From the NCBI RefSeq assembly GCF_011057645.1, contig NZ_JAALGE010000028.1:1-38727 (forward strand): a DNA stretch of 38,727 bases, written 5' to 3'. Both the position numbers and the translations under genes were made by a program. This document shows positions 1 through 8,913 of this stretch, piece by piece. The DNA comes from Marisediminicola senii. Its GTDB lineage: Bacteria; Actinomycetota; Actinomycetes; Actinomycetales; Microbacteriaceae. The notes beneath the pieces were generated by a model that saw only the letters and a list, made by a program, of their open reading frames with translations, did not search any database and was not told where the DNA came from. The first letter of the stretch is position 1. Each line of letters opens with the position of its first letter.

Positions 1-50
1 CCCCCCCTCCCCGCTCCGCGCGCTGCGCGCAGTGTCTACAGCACCCACCG

Positions 51-89
51 CCCCCCCCCCCCCCGCCCCCCCCCCCCCCCCCCCCCCCC
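51..89. repeat. Poly-C homopolymer tract
   Basis: This is an almost pure C tract broken by one G at 65, including an unbroken run of 24 C at 66-89. The flanks (1-180) are also strongly C-rich on this strand and contain no convincing gene; the short ORFs here are low-complexity proline runs. The tract lies upstream of the enolase promoter. It may be a slippage-prone spacer or partly a sequencing or assembly artefact, since the exact length of such runs is unreliable. Confidence 0.8.
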
Positions 90-174
90 GCCGGCACCCG
101 CCGCTCACCCACCGCCCACCTCCACCCCCCACCGCCCGTCACCCCCCGGCAACCACCCGGCTACGCCCCGCGAG

Positions 175-1521
<1,347 letters not shown>

Positions 1522-1541
1522 CCCCGCTTAGTCTGTAGAGC

Positions 1542-2267
1542 ATGACGAGACGGCAGCGCACCCGGCAGGTACCGGTTGCGCTGCCGACCTCGGATACGGG
1601 CCCCACCAAGTGGCTCCGCAGCATCCGCCTCTCGGGTTTCACTATCGTCGCCCTGACGCTCGTGATCCTCACCATCGTGGTCCTCGCCCCCAGCCTGCGC
1701 ATCCTCGTCGAGCAACAGCGCGAGATCGCTGCACTCGAGGCGACCGTCGCCCAACAGCAGGCCGCCGTCGAGGACCTCGAAGAAGAACGCGCCCGCTGGG
1801 ACGACACGAGCTACCTCGAATCCCGCGCCCGCGAACGCCTCGACTACGTGTTCCCCGGCGAGTTCAGCCTCCTCGTGATCGACGACGGCGAAAGCCTCGC
1901 CGCCCCCGACGGCCTCCCCATCAGCGAAAACATCCAGGCCACCGACGTCGACTGGATCAGCACCATGTTCTCCTCGGTCCTGACCGCAGGGTTGACGGAT
2001 GCTGCAGCCGGCGAAATCGTCGCACCCGTGCTCGGCACCGATCCGACGCCCGCCGAACAGCCGGTACAGGAGGTGACCGTGCCCGATGACGGCTCCACCT
2101 CGGGCGGCCAGGGGGCGGACGACCCCACCGGCACCGACCCCACCGGCACCGACCCCACCGATCCGGCCACCGAGGGCGACACGACCACCGATGACCCAGC
2201 CGCCGACGAGCCAGCCACGGACGGCACCGGCTCCGACACCACTGTTCCCGACGGATCGGGCGACTGA
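1542..2267 (+). CDS. ftsB: Septum formation initiator FtsB/DivIC family protein
   Basis: This is a bitopic divisome protein that, in the family, forms a complex with FtsL and FtsQ at the septum. A basic cytoplasmic N-terminus of about 30 residues precedes one transmembrane helix (about residues 33-52, FTIVALTLVILTIVVLAP). A heptad-like coiled coil follows (about 55-90, rich in QQREIAALEATVAQQQAAVEDLEEER), then the family motif with ESRARERLDYVFPGE near 97-110. The C-terminal 80 residues are a low-complexity Asp/Thr/Pro/Gly tail, partly built from a 15-bp tandem DNA repeat (2121-2160). It lies directly downstream of eno, as in most actinobacteria, and DUF501 begins four bases after its stop. 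The fold assignment is firm; the tail's role is unknown. Confidence 0.9.
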   Translation: MTRRQRTRQVPVALPTSDTGPTKWLRSIRLSGFTIVALTLVILTIVVLAPSLRILVEQQREIAALEATVAQQQAAVEDLEEERARWDDTSYLESRARERLDYVFPGEFSLLVIDDGESLAAPDGLPISENIQATDVDWISTMFSSVLTAGLTDAAAGEIVAPVLGTDPTPAEQPVQEVTVPDDGSTSGGQGADDPTGTDPTGTDPTDPATEGDTTTDDPAADEPATDGTGSDTTVPDGSGD

Positions 2268-2271
2268 CCCC

Positions 2272-2775
2272 GTGCCGACCCCACCCTTCGCGCCACCGAG
2301 CGAACGGGACATCGAGATCGTGTCCCAGCAACTCGGCCGCCCCGCCCGCAACGTGATCGGCATCGCCGCACGCTGCGTCTGCGGCGCCCCCACCGTCGTC
2401 GCCACCAAGCCGCGCCTCGACGACGGAACCCCGTTCCCCACCCTCTATTACCTGTGCCACCCCGCAGCCACCGCGGCCATCTCCACCCTCGAAGCCACCA
2501 GCGTGATGCCCGAACTCGCCGCCCTGCTCGAGGGCGACACCGCCGACAGATACGCCGTCGCGCACCAGGCCTACCTGAGCGACCGCGAGTCCATCGAGGT
2601 CGTCGACGAGATCGCCGGAATCTCCGCGGGCGGTATGCCAACCAGGGTGAAGTGCCTGCACGCCCTCGCCGGGCACTCGCTCGCGGCCGGCCCCGGCGTC
2701 AACCCGATCGGCGACCTCGCACTCGAACGTGCCGACTGGTCGCCCGCCGTCTGCCAGTGCGCCGTCTACGAGTGA
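2272..2775 (+). CDS. DUF501 domain-containing protein
   Basis: This 167-residue actinobacterial DUF501 protein has unknown function. It begins at GTG 2272, because the longer in-frame extension upstream would lie wholly inside the low-complexity ftsB tail. The sequence opens with SERDIEIVSQQLGRPARN and contains conserved cysteine/histidine pairs (CVCGAP, YLCHP, RVKCLHAL, CQC near the C-terminus) that could bind a metal or form a redox site. FtsB-DUF501 adjacency is common in actinobacteria and suggests a cell-envelope or division link, but this is guilt by association. Its TGA overlaps the GTG of the following protease (GTGA), implying translational coupling. Confidence 0.85.
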   Translation: MPTPPFAPPSERDIEIVSQQLGRPARNVIGIAARCVCGAPTVVATKPRLDDGTPFPTLYYLCHPAATAAISTLEATSVMPELAALLEGDTADRYAVAHQAYLSDRESIEVVDEIAGISAGGMPTRVKCLHALAGHSLAAGPGVNPIGDLALERADWSPAVCQCAVYE

Positions 2776-4511
2776 GCCGTTACCGGGCCACCACCGCGCG
2801 TGTCACCCCGCGCGCCGCCCGGGCCACCGCGCCCCGCACCGCGGTACGGGTCACCGTCGCGATGCTGGCCGCCGCGGCATCCATCCTGCTCATCGCCCAA
2901 CCCGCCGCAGCCGATGAAGTGCGCGACCGCCAATACTGGCTGTCGTCGTACGGCGTCACCCAGGCGTGGAGCACCACGCGCGGCTCCGGCGTCACCGTCG
3001 CCGTCATCGACACCGGAGTAGACGGCACCCACCAGGATCTCGCCGGTACAGTCGTCGGCGGCACCGACGTCTCGGGCGTCGGCAGCCCCGACGGGCAGAC
3101 CCCGGTCGGCAACGACAGCAACCACGGCACCATGGTCGCGTCGCTGCTCGCCGGATCCGGGCACGGCCCCGGCAACGGCGACGGCGTGATCGGCGTAGCC
3201 CCCGACGTCGACATCCTCTCGGTCTCGGTCGGGTTCGGCGTCGGCACGATCACGTCCGACGAGCAGATCGCCCAGGCGGTGCGCTGGTCAGTCGACAACG
3301 GGGCCGACGTCATCAACATGTCGCTCACCCGCAACACCCTCGACTGGCCCACCAGCTGGGACGACGCCTTTCTCTACGCCATGCAGAACGACGTCGTCGT
3401 GGTCGCCGCCGCCGGCAACCGGGGGAGCGGCACCACCAGTGTCGGCGCGCCCGCGACCATGCCCGGCGTGCTCACCGTCGCGGGCGTCGACGAGAGCGGA
3501 CAAGCCAGCTTCGACGCCTCCGCGCAGGGCACCACCATCTCGGTGTCCGCACCGAGCGAGTCCCTGGTCGGCGCAGCCCCCGGCAACCGCTACTTCGAGT
3601 GGGAGGGCACCAGCGGCGCCGCACCGCTGGTTTCCGGACTCGTCGCCCTCGTGCGATCCGCCCACCCCGAGCTCGACGCCAACAACGTGATCAACCGGGT
3701 CATCCAGACCGCGACCCCGGTGAACGCCGACGTTCCCAGCCCCATCTACGGCTACGGACTCATGAACGCGGCCGCCGCGGTATCCGCCGACGTCGACGCA
3801 GTCGAGGCGAACCCGATGGGCGACCTCACCGAGTGGATCCGCGTCTACCGTCGCGCCGAAGCCACCCCGGAACCCACCCCCGAGCCCACGCCAGACGCAT
3901 CGGAAGCGCCACCGGTCGTGCTGCCCGACATCGACCCGGAGCGCGAGAACCCGTTCGTCGCCCTGCTGCCGCGCACCGACACGCTGCGCGACACGGGGGT
4001 TCCGCTACTGGTGTTCGCCGCGTTCCTCGCGGCCCTCGCCTTCACCGCGCGCCTCGCCATCCGCCAGTACCTGCGCCTCGCCGGTGCGGGAGCCGCGCCG
4101 ACTGGTTCTGAGGTCCCTGACCCGGGCGGTGCCTGGCACGTCGGCTCCAGGCCGGGGGCGATGGATGCCGCGGCGACGGGAACCCCGCAGCGCGCAGCAT
4201 CCACCCCCGACGATGCGCAGCCGGGCGCCACCGCGTCGCCGCGCACGGCCCCCGTACCGCGGCTCCCCGGGTACCTGCCGGACCGCGCCCGCAGCACGCG
4301 CACCGCCGAGTACGCATCAGACGGTGACGACGACGTCACGAAATCGCACAGCTACTACATCGGCGGGAGCGACGACGACGCGTCCGGCGGTAGCGGCACC
4401 GGTAGCGGCACGGGCGCGGGCGCAGGCAACGGCAGCGGTACTGACGGCGGTAACGCGGAACCCCGTGCGAAGCGCGAGGGACAGAACCCGCCCGACTGGC
4501 TGCGCTTCTGA
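2772..4511 (+). CDS. Membrane-anchored S8 family serine protease (subtilase)
   Basis: This predicted exported subtilisin-like protease has 579 residues from GTG 2772. A twin-basic, hydrophobic signal sequence (residues 24-47, ending QPAAA) precedes the catalytic domain. The Asp is in VAVIDTGVDGTHQD (D80), the His in DSNHGTMVASLLAG (H118), the oxyanion Asn in VVAAAGN (N216) and the Ser in EGTSGAAPLVSG (S281). A Pro/Thr/Glu linker (364-382) leads to a transmembrane helix (about 409-430). A basic, Gly/Ser/Thr-rich tail of about 150 residues is presumably cytoplasmic. The layout resembles mycosins, but no type VII secretion genes are nearby. The GTGA overlap with DUF501 puts it in the eno-ftsB operon, so its substrate may be a septal or envelope protein; that is inference. 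Confidence 0.9.
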   Translation: MSRYRATTARVTPRAARATAPRTAVRVTVAMLAAAASILLIAQPAAADEVRDRQYWLSSYGVTQAWSTTRGSGVTVAVIDTGVDGTHQDLAGTVVGGTDVSGVGSPDGQTPVGNDSNHGTMVASLLAGSGHGPGNGDGVIGVAPDVDILSVSVGFGVGTITSDEQIAQAVRWSVDNGADVINMSLTRNTLDWPTSWDDAFLYAMQNDVVVVAAAGNRGSGTTSVGAPATMPGVLTVAGVDESGQASFDASAQGTTISVSAPSESLVGAAPGNRYFEWEGTSGAAPLVSGLVALVRSAHPELDANNVINRVIQTATPVNADVPSPIYGYGLMNAAAAVSADVDAVEANPMGDLTEWIRVYRRAEATPEPTPEPTPDASEAPPVVLPDIDPERENPFVALLPRTDTLRDTGVPLLVFAAFLAALAFTARLAIRQYLRLAGAGAAPTGSEVPDPGGAWHVGSRPGAMDAAATGTPQRAASTPDDAQPGATASPRTAPVPRLPGYLPDRARSTRTAEYASDGDDDVTKSHSYYIGGSDDDASGGSGTGSGTGAGAGNGSGTDGGNAEPRAKREGQNPPDWLRF

Positions 4512-4572
4512 CCCGCTGAAACCCGCCAGCACCGCGAAATGCACCCCGCAAATACGGGTGTAAGTTTTGTGG

Positions 4573-5895
4573 GTGACCAAAAAGATCCTGATCGTTGGCG
4601 GCGGATACGCCGGTTTTTACACCGCACTCGGACTCGAGAAGTGGCTCGCCCGCGGCGAAGCCGAAGTAACCGTCGTCGACCCGCTGCCCTACATGACCTA
4701 CCAGCCGTTCCTGCCGGAGGTCGCTGCCGGATCGATCGAGCCGCGTCACGCGGTCGTTGCCCTGCGCCGTCACCTCTACAAGTCCGAGGTCGTCACCGCA
4801 CGCGTCACCGCGATCAACCACGCGGCCAAGACCGCGACCATCACGCCCGAGGTCGGTGAGCCGTGGGAGTTCGCCTACGACATCATCGTGGTCACCGCCG
4901 GATCCGTGTCGCGCACCTTCCCGATTCCCGGAGTCGCGGATGAAGCGATCGGCCTCAAGACGATCGAAGAAGCCACCGCGATCCGCGACCGCATCCTCGC
5001 GAACTTCGCCCGTGCCGCGAACCTCCCCGCCGGTGCCGAACGCGACCGCCTGCTCACCTTCACCGTCATCGGTGGCGGGTTCGCCGGCATCGAGGTCTTC
5101 GGCGAGATGCGCAGCCTCGCCAGCTCGCTGCTGCGCTACTACCCGACCCTGAAGTTCGACGACGTGGCCTTCCACCTCGTCGAGGCGATGGGACGCATCA
5201 TGCCCGAGGTGTCGCTCAAGACCAGCCACTGGGTGCTTAAGAACCTCGCCCAGCGCGGCGCCGAAGTGCACCTCGACACGCAACTCAAGTCCGCTGTCGG
5301 CGGCAACGTCGAACTGTCGACGGGGGAGCGCTTCGAATCCGACCTCATCGTCTGGACCGCCGGCGTCATGGCCAACCCCGTGCTGCGCAACACCGACCTA
5401 CCGACCGAAGAGCGTGGACGCCTGCGCGCGCAGGCCGACCTCCGCGTCATCAACGACGACGGGGTCATCCCCGACGCGTGGGCGTCGGGCGACGTCGCCG
5501 CCGTTCCCGACCTCACCGGCAAGGGCGTCGGCGGAATGTGCGTGCCGAATGCGCAGCACGCCGTGCGCCAGGGCAAGCTCATGGCCAAGAATATCGTGGG
5601 CAGCATCCGTGGAGACGTTCCCGTCGAGTACAAGCACGAGAACCTCGGCGCGGTGGCCACCCTCGGGCTTGGCATCGGCGTGTTCCAGTCCGGCAAGATC
5701 TCGGTCAAGGGACTGCCCGCCTGGGTCATGCACCGCGGATACCACGGCCTGGCCATCCCGATGTGGGAGCGCAAGATCCGCGTATTCACGATGTGGATCC
5801 TGAACTTCTTCCTGCGTCGCGACATCGTGTCGATCGAGGCCCGCGAGACTCCACGCGAGGCGTTTGTCGAGTACGCGTCGCGCCCGAAGGCGTAA
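4573..5895 (+). CDS. ndh: Type II NADH dehydrogenase / NAD(P)-FAD oxidoreductase
   Basis: This is a 440-residue single-subunit, non-proton-pumping NADH:quinone oxidoreductase. The N-terminal FAD Rossmann motif is VGGGYAGFYTALGLE and the NAD(H)-binding motif is TVIGGGFAGIEVFGE near residue 165. The FAD/quinone-side motif ASGDVAAVPD is around 305, followed by GMCVPNAQHAVRQGK. The amphipathic C-terminus (WILNFFLRRDIV) fits membrane attachment. GTG 4573 is preferred over TTG 4567 because the FAD motif then starts at the usual distance from the N-terminus. A TAAGTT hexamer ends seven bases before this codon and no Shine-Dalgarno is present, so the message may be leaderless. Confidence 0.93.
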   Translation: MTKKILIVGGGYAGFYTALGLEKWLARGEAEVTVVDPLPYMTYQPFLPEVAAGSIEPRHAVVALRRHLYKSEVVTARVTAINHAAKTATITPEVGEPWEFAYDIIVVTAGSVSRTFPIPGVADEAIGLKTIEEATAIRDRILANFARAANLPAGAERDRLLTFTVIGGGFAGIEVFGEMRSLASSLLRYYPTLKFDDVAFHLVEAMGRIMPEVSLKTSHWVLKNLAQRGAEVHLDTQLKSAVGGNVELSTGERFESDLIVWTAGVMANPVLRNTDLPTEERGRLRAQADLRVINDDGVIPDAWASGDVAAVPDLTGKGVGGMCVPNAQHAVRQGKLMAKNIVGSIRGDVPVEYKHENLGAVATLGLGIGVFQSGKISVKGLPAWVMHRGYHGLAIPMWERKIRVFTMWILNFFLRRDIVSIEARETPREAFVEYASRPKA

Positions 5896-5912
5896 TCGGC
5901 CGGTTCGTAGCG

Positions 5913-5937
5913 CGGCCCCGGCATCACGCTGGGGCCG
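5913..5937 (+). terminator. Hairpin after ndh
   Basis: CGGCCCC and GGGGCCG form a perfect 7-bp stem around an 11-base loop, starting 18 bases after the ndh stop and ending just before the tRNA. There is no U-tract, which is usual for high-GC actinobacterial terminators. It probably separates ndh transcription from the tRNA. Confidence 0.45.
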
Positions 5938-5938
5938 G

Positions 5939-6011
5939 GCCCCCGTAGCCCAATGGCAGAGGCACGCGACTTAAAATCGCTTCAGTGTGGGTTCGAGTCC
6001 CACCGGGGGTA
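5939..6011 (+). tRNA. tRNA with UAA anticodon (tRNA-Leu by codon) and a class I body
   Basis: A 73-nt cloverleaf can be folded by hand. The acceptor pairs GCCCCCG (5939-5945) with CGGGGGT (6004-6010), and the discriminator is A6011. The D arm is weak but acceptable. The anticodon stem CGCGA/TCGCT has one mismatched outer pair, and the loop CTTAAAA places TAA at 5972-5974. The variable loop is only five bases (TCAGT). The T arm is GTGGG-TTCGAGT-CCCAC. CCA is not encoded. The anticodon reads UUA (leucine), but canonical leucine tRNAs are class II with a long variable arm, which this one lacks, so the amino acid identity is less certain than the fold. Confidence 0.85.
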
Positions 6012-6022
6012 CTGACCAATTC

Positions 6023-6114
6023 AGGGTGCAGGCGGGTCGCAGCTCAGGATGCAGGCCGTCTGCAGCCCAGGGTGCAGGCGGACTGTAGCCGTCGGTGCAG
6101 ACGGGCGACAGCTC
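6023..6114. repeat. Four-copy 23-bp tandem repeat
   Basis: Four adjacent imperfect 23-bp units start at 6023, 6046, 6069 and 6092. Each begins with a version of AGGGTGCAGGCGG and ends near a CAGC or TAGC block. The array fills the gap between the tRNA and the end of the minus-strand gene at 6113. No promoter or terminator function is evident; it looks like an intergenic minisatellite. Confidence 0.75.
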
Positions 6115-6496
6115 AAGAGCCCGCGAACAGGCGCACTCGCTGCGGCGAACTGCGCGGCACCCGCTCGACGACGCATCGTGCTTCGAGGTCGACCTTGGTG
6201 TACCGCACGTAGTTCGACAGTCGTCCGCCCGGGAACGCGGCATTCGCACCGAGCTGCTGCTGCGCCTCGGTCACGATCAGCTGGAGGGGGACCGACCCGT
6301 CGTCGTCGGCGAACCGGTCGATGGTCGCGAGGATGACCTCGACCAGGAGGTCATACTGCTCGAGGGCGATGGTCCAGCCGTCCAGTCCGTCGGGGCGCGT
6401 GGCGTTGAACATCTGCACCCTGCCGCGATCACGAGCCAGCGCATCCTCGGCCCAGGCCTTCTCGCCCACCGGACCGGAGTGTGGGTCAGTCGACAT
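6113..6496 (-). CDS. Hypothetical protein resembling the DUF6958 family
   Basis: This 127-residue protein begins at ATG 6496; a second ATG at 6505 would add three residues, and neither has a strong ribosome-binding site. After a short polar N-terminus it has VQMFNATRPDGLDGWTIALE, a helical stretch YDLLVEVILATIDR and a C-terminal block GGRLSNYVRYTKVDLEARCV. This layout resembles small DUF6958 winged-helix-like proteins from memory, but I cannot confirm membership. It contains no signal peptide or membrane segment. Its 5' end faces the hypothetical gene at 6622 with a 125-bp gap between, so the two could share a divergent control region. A longer antisense frame across 6277-6900 is judged a shadow. 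Confidence 0.6.
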   Translation of the reverse strand: MSTDPHSGPVGEKAWAEDALARDRGRVQMFNATRPDGLDGWTIALEQYDLLVEVILATIDRFADDDGSVPLQLIVTEAQQQLGANAAFPGGRLSNYVRYTKVDLEARCVVERVPRSSPQRVRLFAGS

Positions 6497-6621
6497 GGCG
6501 CCCATTCTGCACCATCCGCGATAGCCAAATTCTGAGTACCTCCCCACCACCCGACCGCACGTCGCACCCCTGCCGTAAGGTCGTCACCGCAGGGCCGGCT
6601 GCTCCGAGATTGGAGCAAAAC

Positions 6622-6999
6622 GTGCCCTGGCATCCCCTCGACCAAGCCCGCCCGATCGGCGACGCGGGCGAGATCGGCGACGCCAGCGACGCGCGTGCGA
6701 CGGACGACGAACCCGGGCGCGAACTGCTCATGGTCGACGAGTGGATGGGGCCCTGGGCGATCATCCGCACCCTGCGCTTCGACGACGAGACTTGGTACCG
6801 CGCGGTCACGCCCGAGGTCGACCACAGCAACCGGGTACTGATCGGCTACAGCCAGAACCTCCGCGCACTCGCCATGCACGCCTACCGGCGCTTCCTGCAC
6901 GTACGGTCACCGACCACGGGTCCGATCAACGGCTGGTCAGCGGTCGAGTACCCCACGAGCGCATCATTCACGCCCGGGTTCGTGTCTGCCGGACGCTAG
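6622..6999 (+). CDS. Hypothetical protein
   Basis: This small protein of 125 residues is not recognised. GTG 6622 is chosen because GGAG at 6612-6615 lies six bases upstream; the frame is open further upstream but reads through the divergent promoter region. The N-terminal 35 residues are acidic and low in hydrophobicity. The C-terminal part is more ordered, with LLMVDEWMGPWAIIRTLRFD, an aromatic ETWYRAVTPEV and an ALAMHAYRRFLHV helix. It is probably cytosolic. The 126 bp that follow are degenerate CCCGGCAGCC-like repeats with no gene. Confidence 0.5.
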   Translation: MPWHPLDQARPIGDAGEIGDASDARATDDEPGRELLMVDEWMGPWAIIRTLRFDDETWYRAVTPEVDHSNRVLIGYSQNLRALAMHAYRRFLHVRSPTTGPINGWSAVEYPTSASFTPGFVSAGR

Positions 7000-7125
7000 A
7001 CGGGCAAACCCAGCAGCGCGAGCCCGGCAGCCCCGTAGCCCGGCACGGCCACACCCGGCAGCCGCGCAGCCCGCCAACGCGCAGCCGGGCAGTCCCGGAG
7101 CTAGTCAGTCCCAGCAGCGCTACGC

Positions 7126-7908
7126 CTACTTCGCTGGCCCCGACGGCGTGTGCTGCTTCTGCGCGCGCGCCCGGGTGTCCTGCATGATCGTCGACACCGG
7201 AAGGGTGCGCTTCACGAGCGACTCGGCCACGGCCCGCAGGCTGATGTTGTTGTTGCGCGAGAAATTGCGCAACGTAGAGAATGCTTCATCCATATCCATA
7301 CTGGATGCCGCGGCCATCACGCCCTTCGCCTGCTCGATGAGAATCCGGCTGCTGAGTGCCCGCTCGAGCTGCTCGGTCAGGATGCTCGAATCGCGGATGT
7401 TGCGTTCCTGCAGAATGCCGATCGTCGCGACATCGGCCAGCGCCTGCGCGACCGTGATGTCCCGATCGCTGATCTGCTCCGCGCGCACGCTGAACAGGTT
7501 CATCGTGCCGATGATCTGGCCGCGCAACCGCATCGGGGTTGCGTGCATCGCCTTGAACCCCTGCGACGCCGCCGCGACCCGAAACGCCGGCCAGTTGTCG
7601 CCGGTGTCGTTGATGTCGGCAACCGAAACGGCGACCCCGGTCGCGAAGCAGTCCAGGCAGGGTCCTGCACCCGCGTTGAGCTGGTTGACCTCCACGAAGT
7701 CCGCCTGCTCACTGGTGGATGCCACGAGCTGCAGCTCACCGCGAGCGTCGGCAATCATCAGACCGCCGGCGTTCACATCGAGTAAGGCTGTACATTCGGT
7801 GACAAGCGTGTCGAGCAGATCGACCATGTCGTAATCTGCGATCAGCGTGTCTGCCAGCTTCACGAAGGCAGCACTGAGCCGGACCTCCCGGGAATCCTGC
7901 TCTTGCAT
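7126..7908 (-). CDS. GAF and ANTAR domain transcription antitermination regulator
   Basis: This 260-residue protein has a GAF sensor domain (about residues 10-165, including LDTLVTECTALLDV and LNAGAGPCLDCFATG) followed by an ANTAR RNA-binding domain (about 175-235). The ANTAR core is LERALSSRILIEQAKGVMA, then DEAFSTLRNFSRNNNISLRAVAESLV. ANTAR proteins bind paired hairpins in nascent RNA and prevent termination; the GAF ligand is unknown. ATG 7908 is preferred to TTG 7926 because GGAG lies eight bases before it. It lies 59 bp downstream of a second GAF-ANTAR gene in the same orientation, so the two probably share a transcript. Confidence 0.9.
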   Translation of the reverse strand: MQEQDSREVRLSAAFVKLADTLIADYDMVDLLDTLVTECTALLDVNAGGLMIADARGELQLVASTSEQADFVEVNQLNAGAGPCLDCFATGVAVSVADINDTGDNWPAFRVAAASQGFKAMHATPMRLRGQIIGTMNLFSVRAEQISDRDITVAQALADVATIGILQERNIRDSSILTEQLERALSSRILIEQAKGVMAAASSMDMDEAFSTLRNFSRNNNISLRAVAESLVKRTLPVSTIMQDTRARAQKQHTPSGPAK

Positions 7909-7967
7909 CGGCTCGTCTCCGTTCAATACTGCGATACTGCAGCCGTGGTCTGAGGCTACACGTCGGC

Positions 7968-8708
7968 TTAGGGCGTGTCGGTAAATTTCAGACGTCCTTC
8001 CACGACGTCGTGGGCGACATCGTGAAGTGGACGATTCGTCGCGAACGCGATACCCCGCAACCTGGCCAGTGCTTCGGTCGCGGTCAGGTCGAGTTGCACC
8101 AGCAGCATCCCCGTCGCCTGGTGGATCTCGCGTCGCATCTCGGGGGCACCGGGGGTCGGGAAGTATCCGTCGTCAGCCGCGCTCTTGATCGCCCATCTTG
8201 CGGCGGGTCCGGCCGCCGCGACCGCGAGACTGACCGCCTTGACCTGCTCGCTGGGACTCAATCTGCCCGGCTGCCGCCGATAGAGATCCACGCCGCCGAT
8301 GGTCGCGGCACCCATGATGAGCGGGATCGAGAACAACGCACCGAGCGGGTCGACGGTCGCCGCGAAGATCGGCCACCGCTCGGGCGAAGAGGTCGCCACG
8401 TTGTCGACCAACACCGGCACACCGGAGCGCAGGCACTCCCAGTGCGGACCCTCGCCGAGCTCGAACTGCAATTCTGCCAGCCGCGCCGCGACCTCGTCAC
8501 TCGAGGAGATGGTCGCGTGCTCGTTCCCGTTCGACCCGACCACCGAGATGGCCGCACCGTCGACGGGCAGCAGTTCGACGAATGGATCGGCGAGCGAACC
8601 ATCCTGCGGATTCGAACCATCCTGCGGATTCGAACCATCCTGCGGATTCGAATCATCCTGCGGATTCGAACCATCCTCAACGGAGCCAGGCGTGTCATCG
8701 AGGGACAT
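7968..8708 (-). CDS. GAF and ANTAR domain regulator with a repetitive N-terminus
   Basis: This is a 246-residue regulator. Residues 13-38 are a low-complexity NPQDGS/NPQDDS tandem made by an 18-bp DNA repeat. The GAF domain follows (about 40-170, with ELQFELGEGPHWECLRSGVP and GGVDLYRR). The ANTAR domain (about 180-240) contains EIHQATGMLLVQLDLTATEALARLRGIAFATNRPLHDVAHDVV. The RNA targets are not visible in the window. Pairing with the GAF-ANTAR protein downstream suggests duplication or heterodimer formation, both inferences. The repeat tract is likely a flexible linker whose length varies between strains. Confidence 0.88.
   Translation of the reverse strand: MSLDDTPGSVEDGSNPQDDSNPQDGSNPQDGSNPQDGSLADPFVELLPVDGAAISVVGSNGNEHATISSSDEVAARLAELQFELGEGPHWECLRSGVPVLVDNVATSSPERWPIFAATVDPLGALFSIPLIMGAATIGGVDLYRRQPGRLSPSEQVKAVSLAVAAAGPAARWAIKSAADDGYFPTPGAPEMRREIHQATGMLLVQLDLTATEALARLRGIAFATNRPLHDVAHDVVEGRLKFTDTP
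8595..8678. repeat. 18-bp tandem repeat within the GAF-ANTAR gene
   Basis: Four full 18-bp units (starting 8595, 8613, 8631 and 8649) plus a partial fifth repeat CGAACCATCCTGCGGATT with one substitution in the fourth. Each unit encodes six residues (NPQDGS type) in the minus-strand gene, so copy changes keep the reading frame. Confidence 0.9.
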
Positions 8709-8913
8709 ACGCGTCGCGAGCCTCTCTGTGAACGGTCATGGCGCTGAACTGTGCGGTGCTGCACGCGGAACTGCCAACCGAGCCCGGAGAAGACCTGATG
8801 GGAACCCCATAGCGGAATATTCAGGACGACAGTACACCCTCAGGGGTGGCCCGTTTTGTGACGGTGGCGTTACGGATTTCGCGTCAGCTGTGGCGGTGGC
8901 CGCCAGGGTAGCG

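Noticed and set aside
2454-2771. N-terminal extension of the subtilase in the same frame
   Set aside because: It lies inside DUF501 and is Arg/Pro-rich shadow sequence. The signal peptide begins only after GTG 2772.
3288-3665. Minus-strand ORFs within the subtilase and other GC-rich genes
   Set aside because: Long open antisense frames are expected at this GC content; they show no motifs or ribosome-binding sites.
2772-4511. Type VII secretion mycosin
   Set aside because: The fold and anchor fit, but no EccB/C/D/E or WXG100 genes occur in the window, so only a general subtilase call is made.
6277-6900. 207-residue minus-strand ORF
   Set aside because: It is the out-of-frame shadow of two small genes at 6113 and 6622, with no family features.
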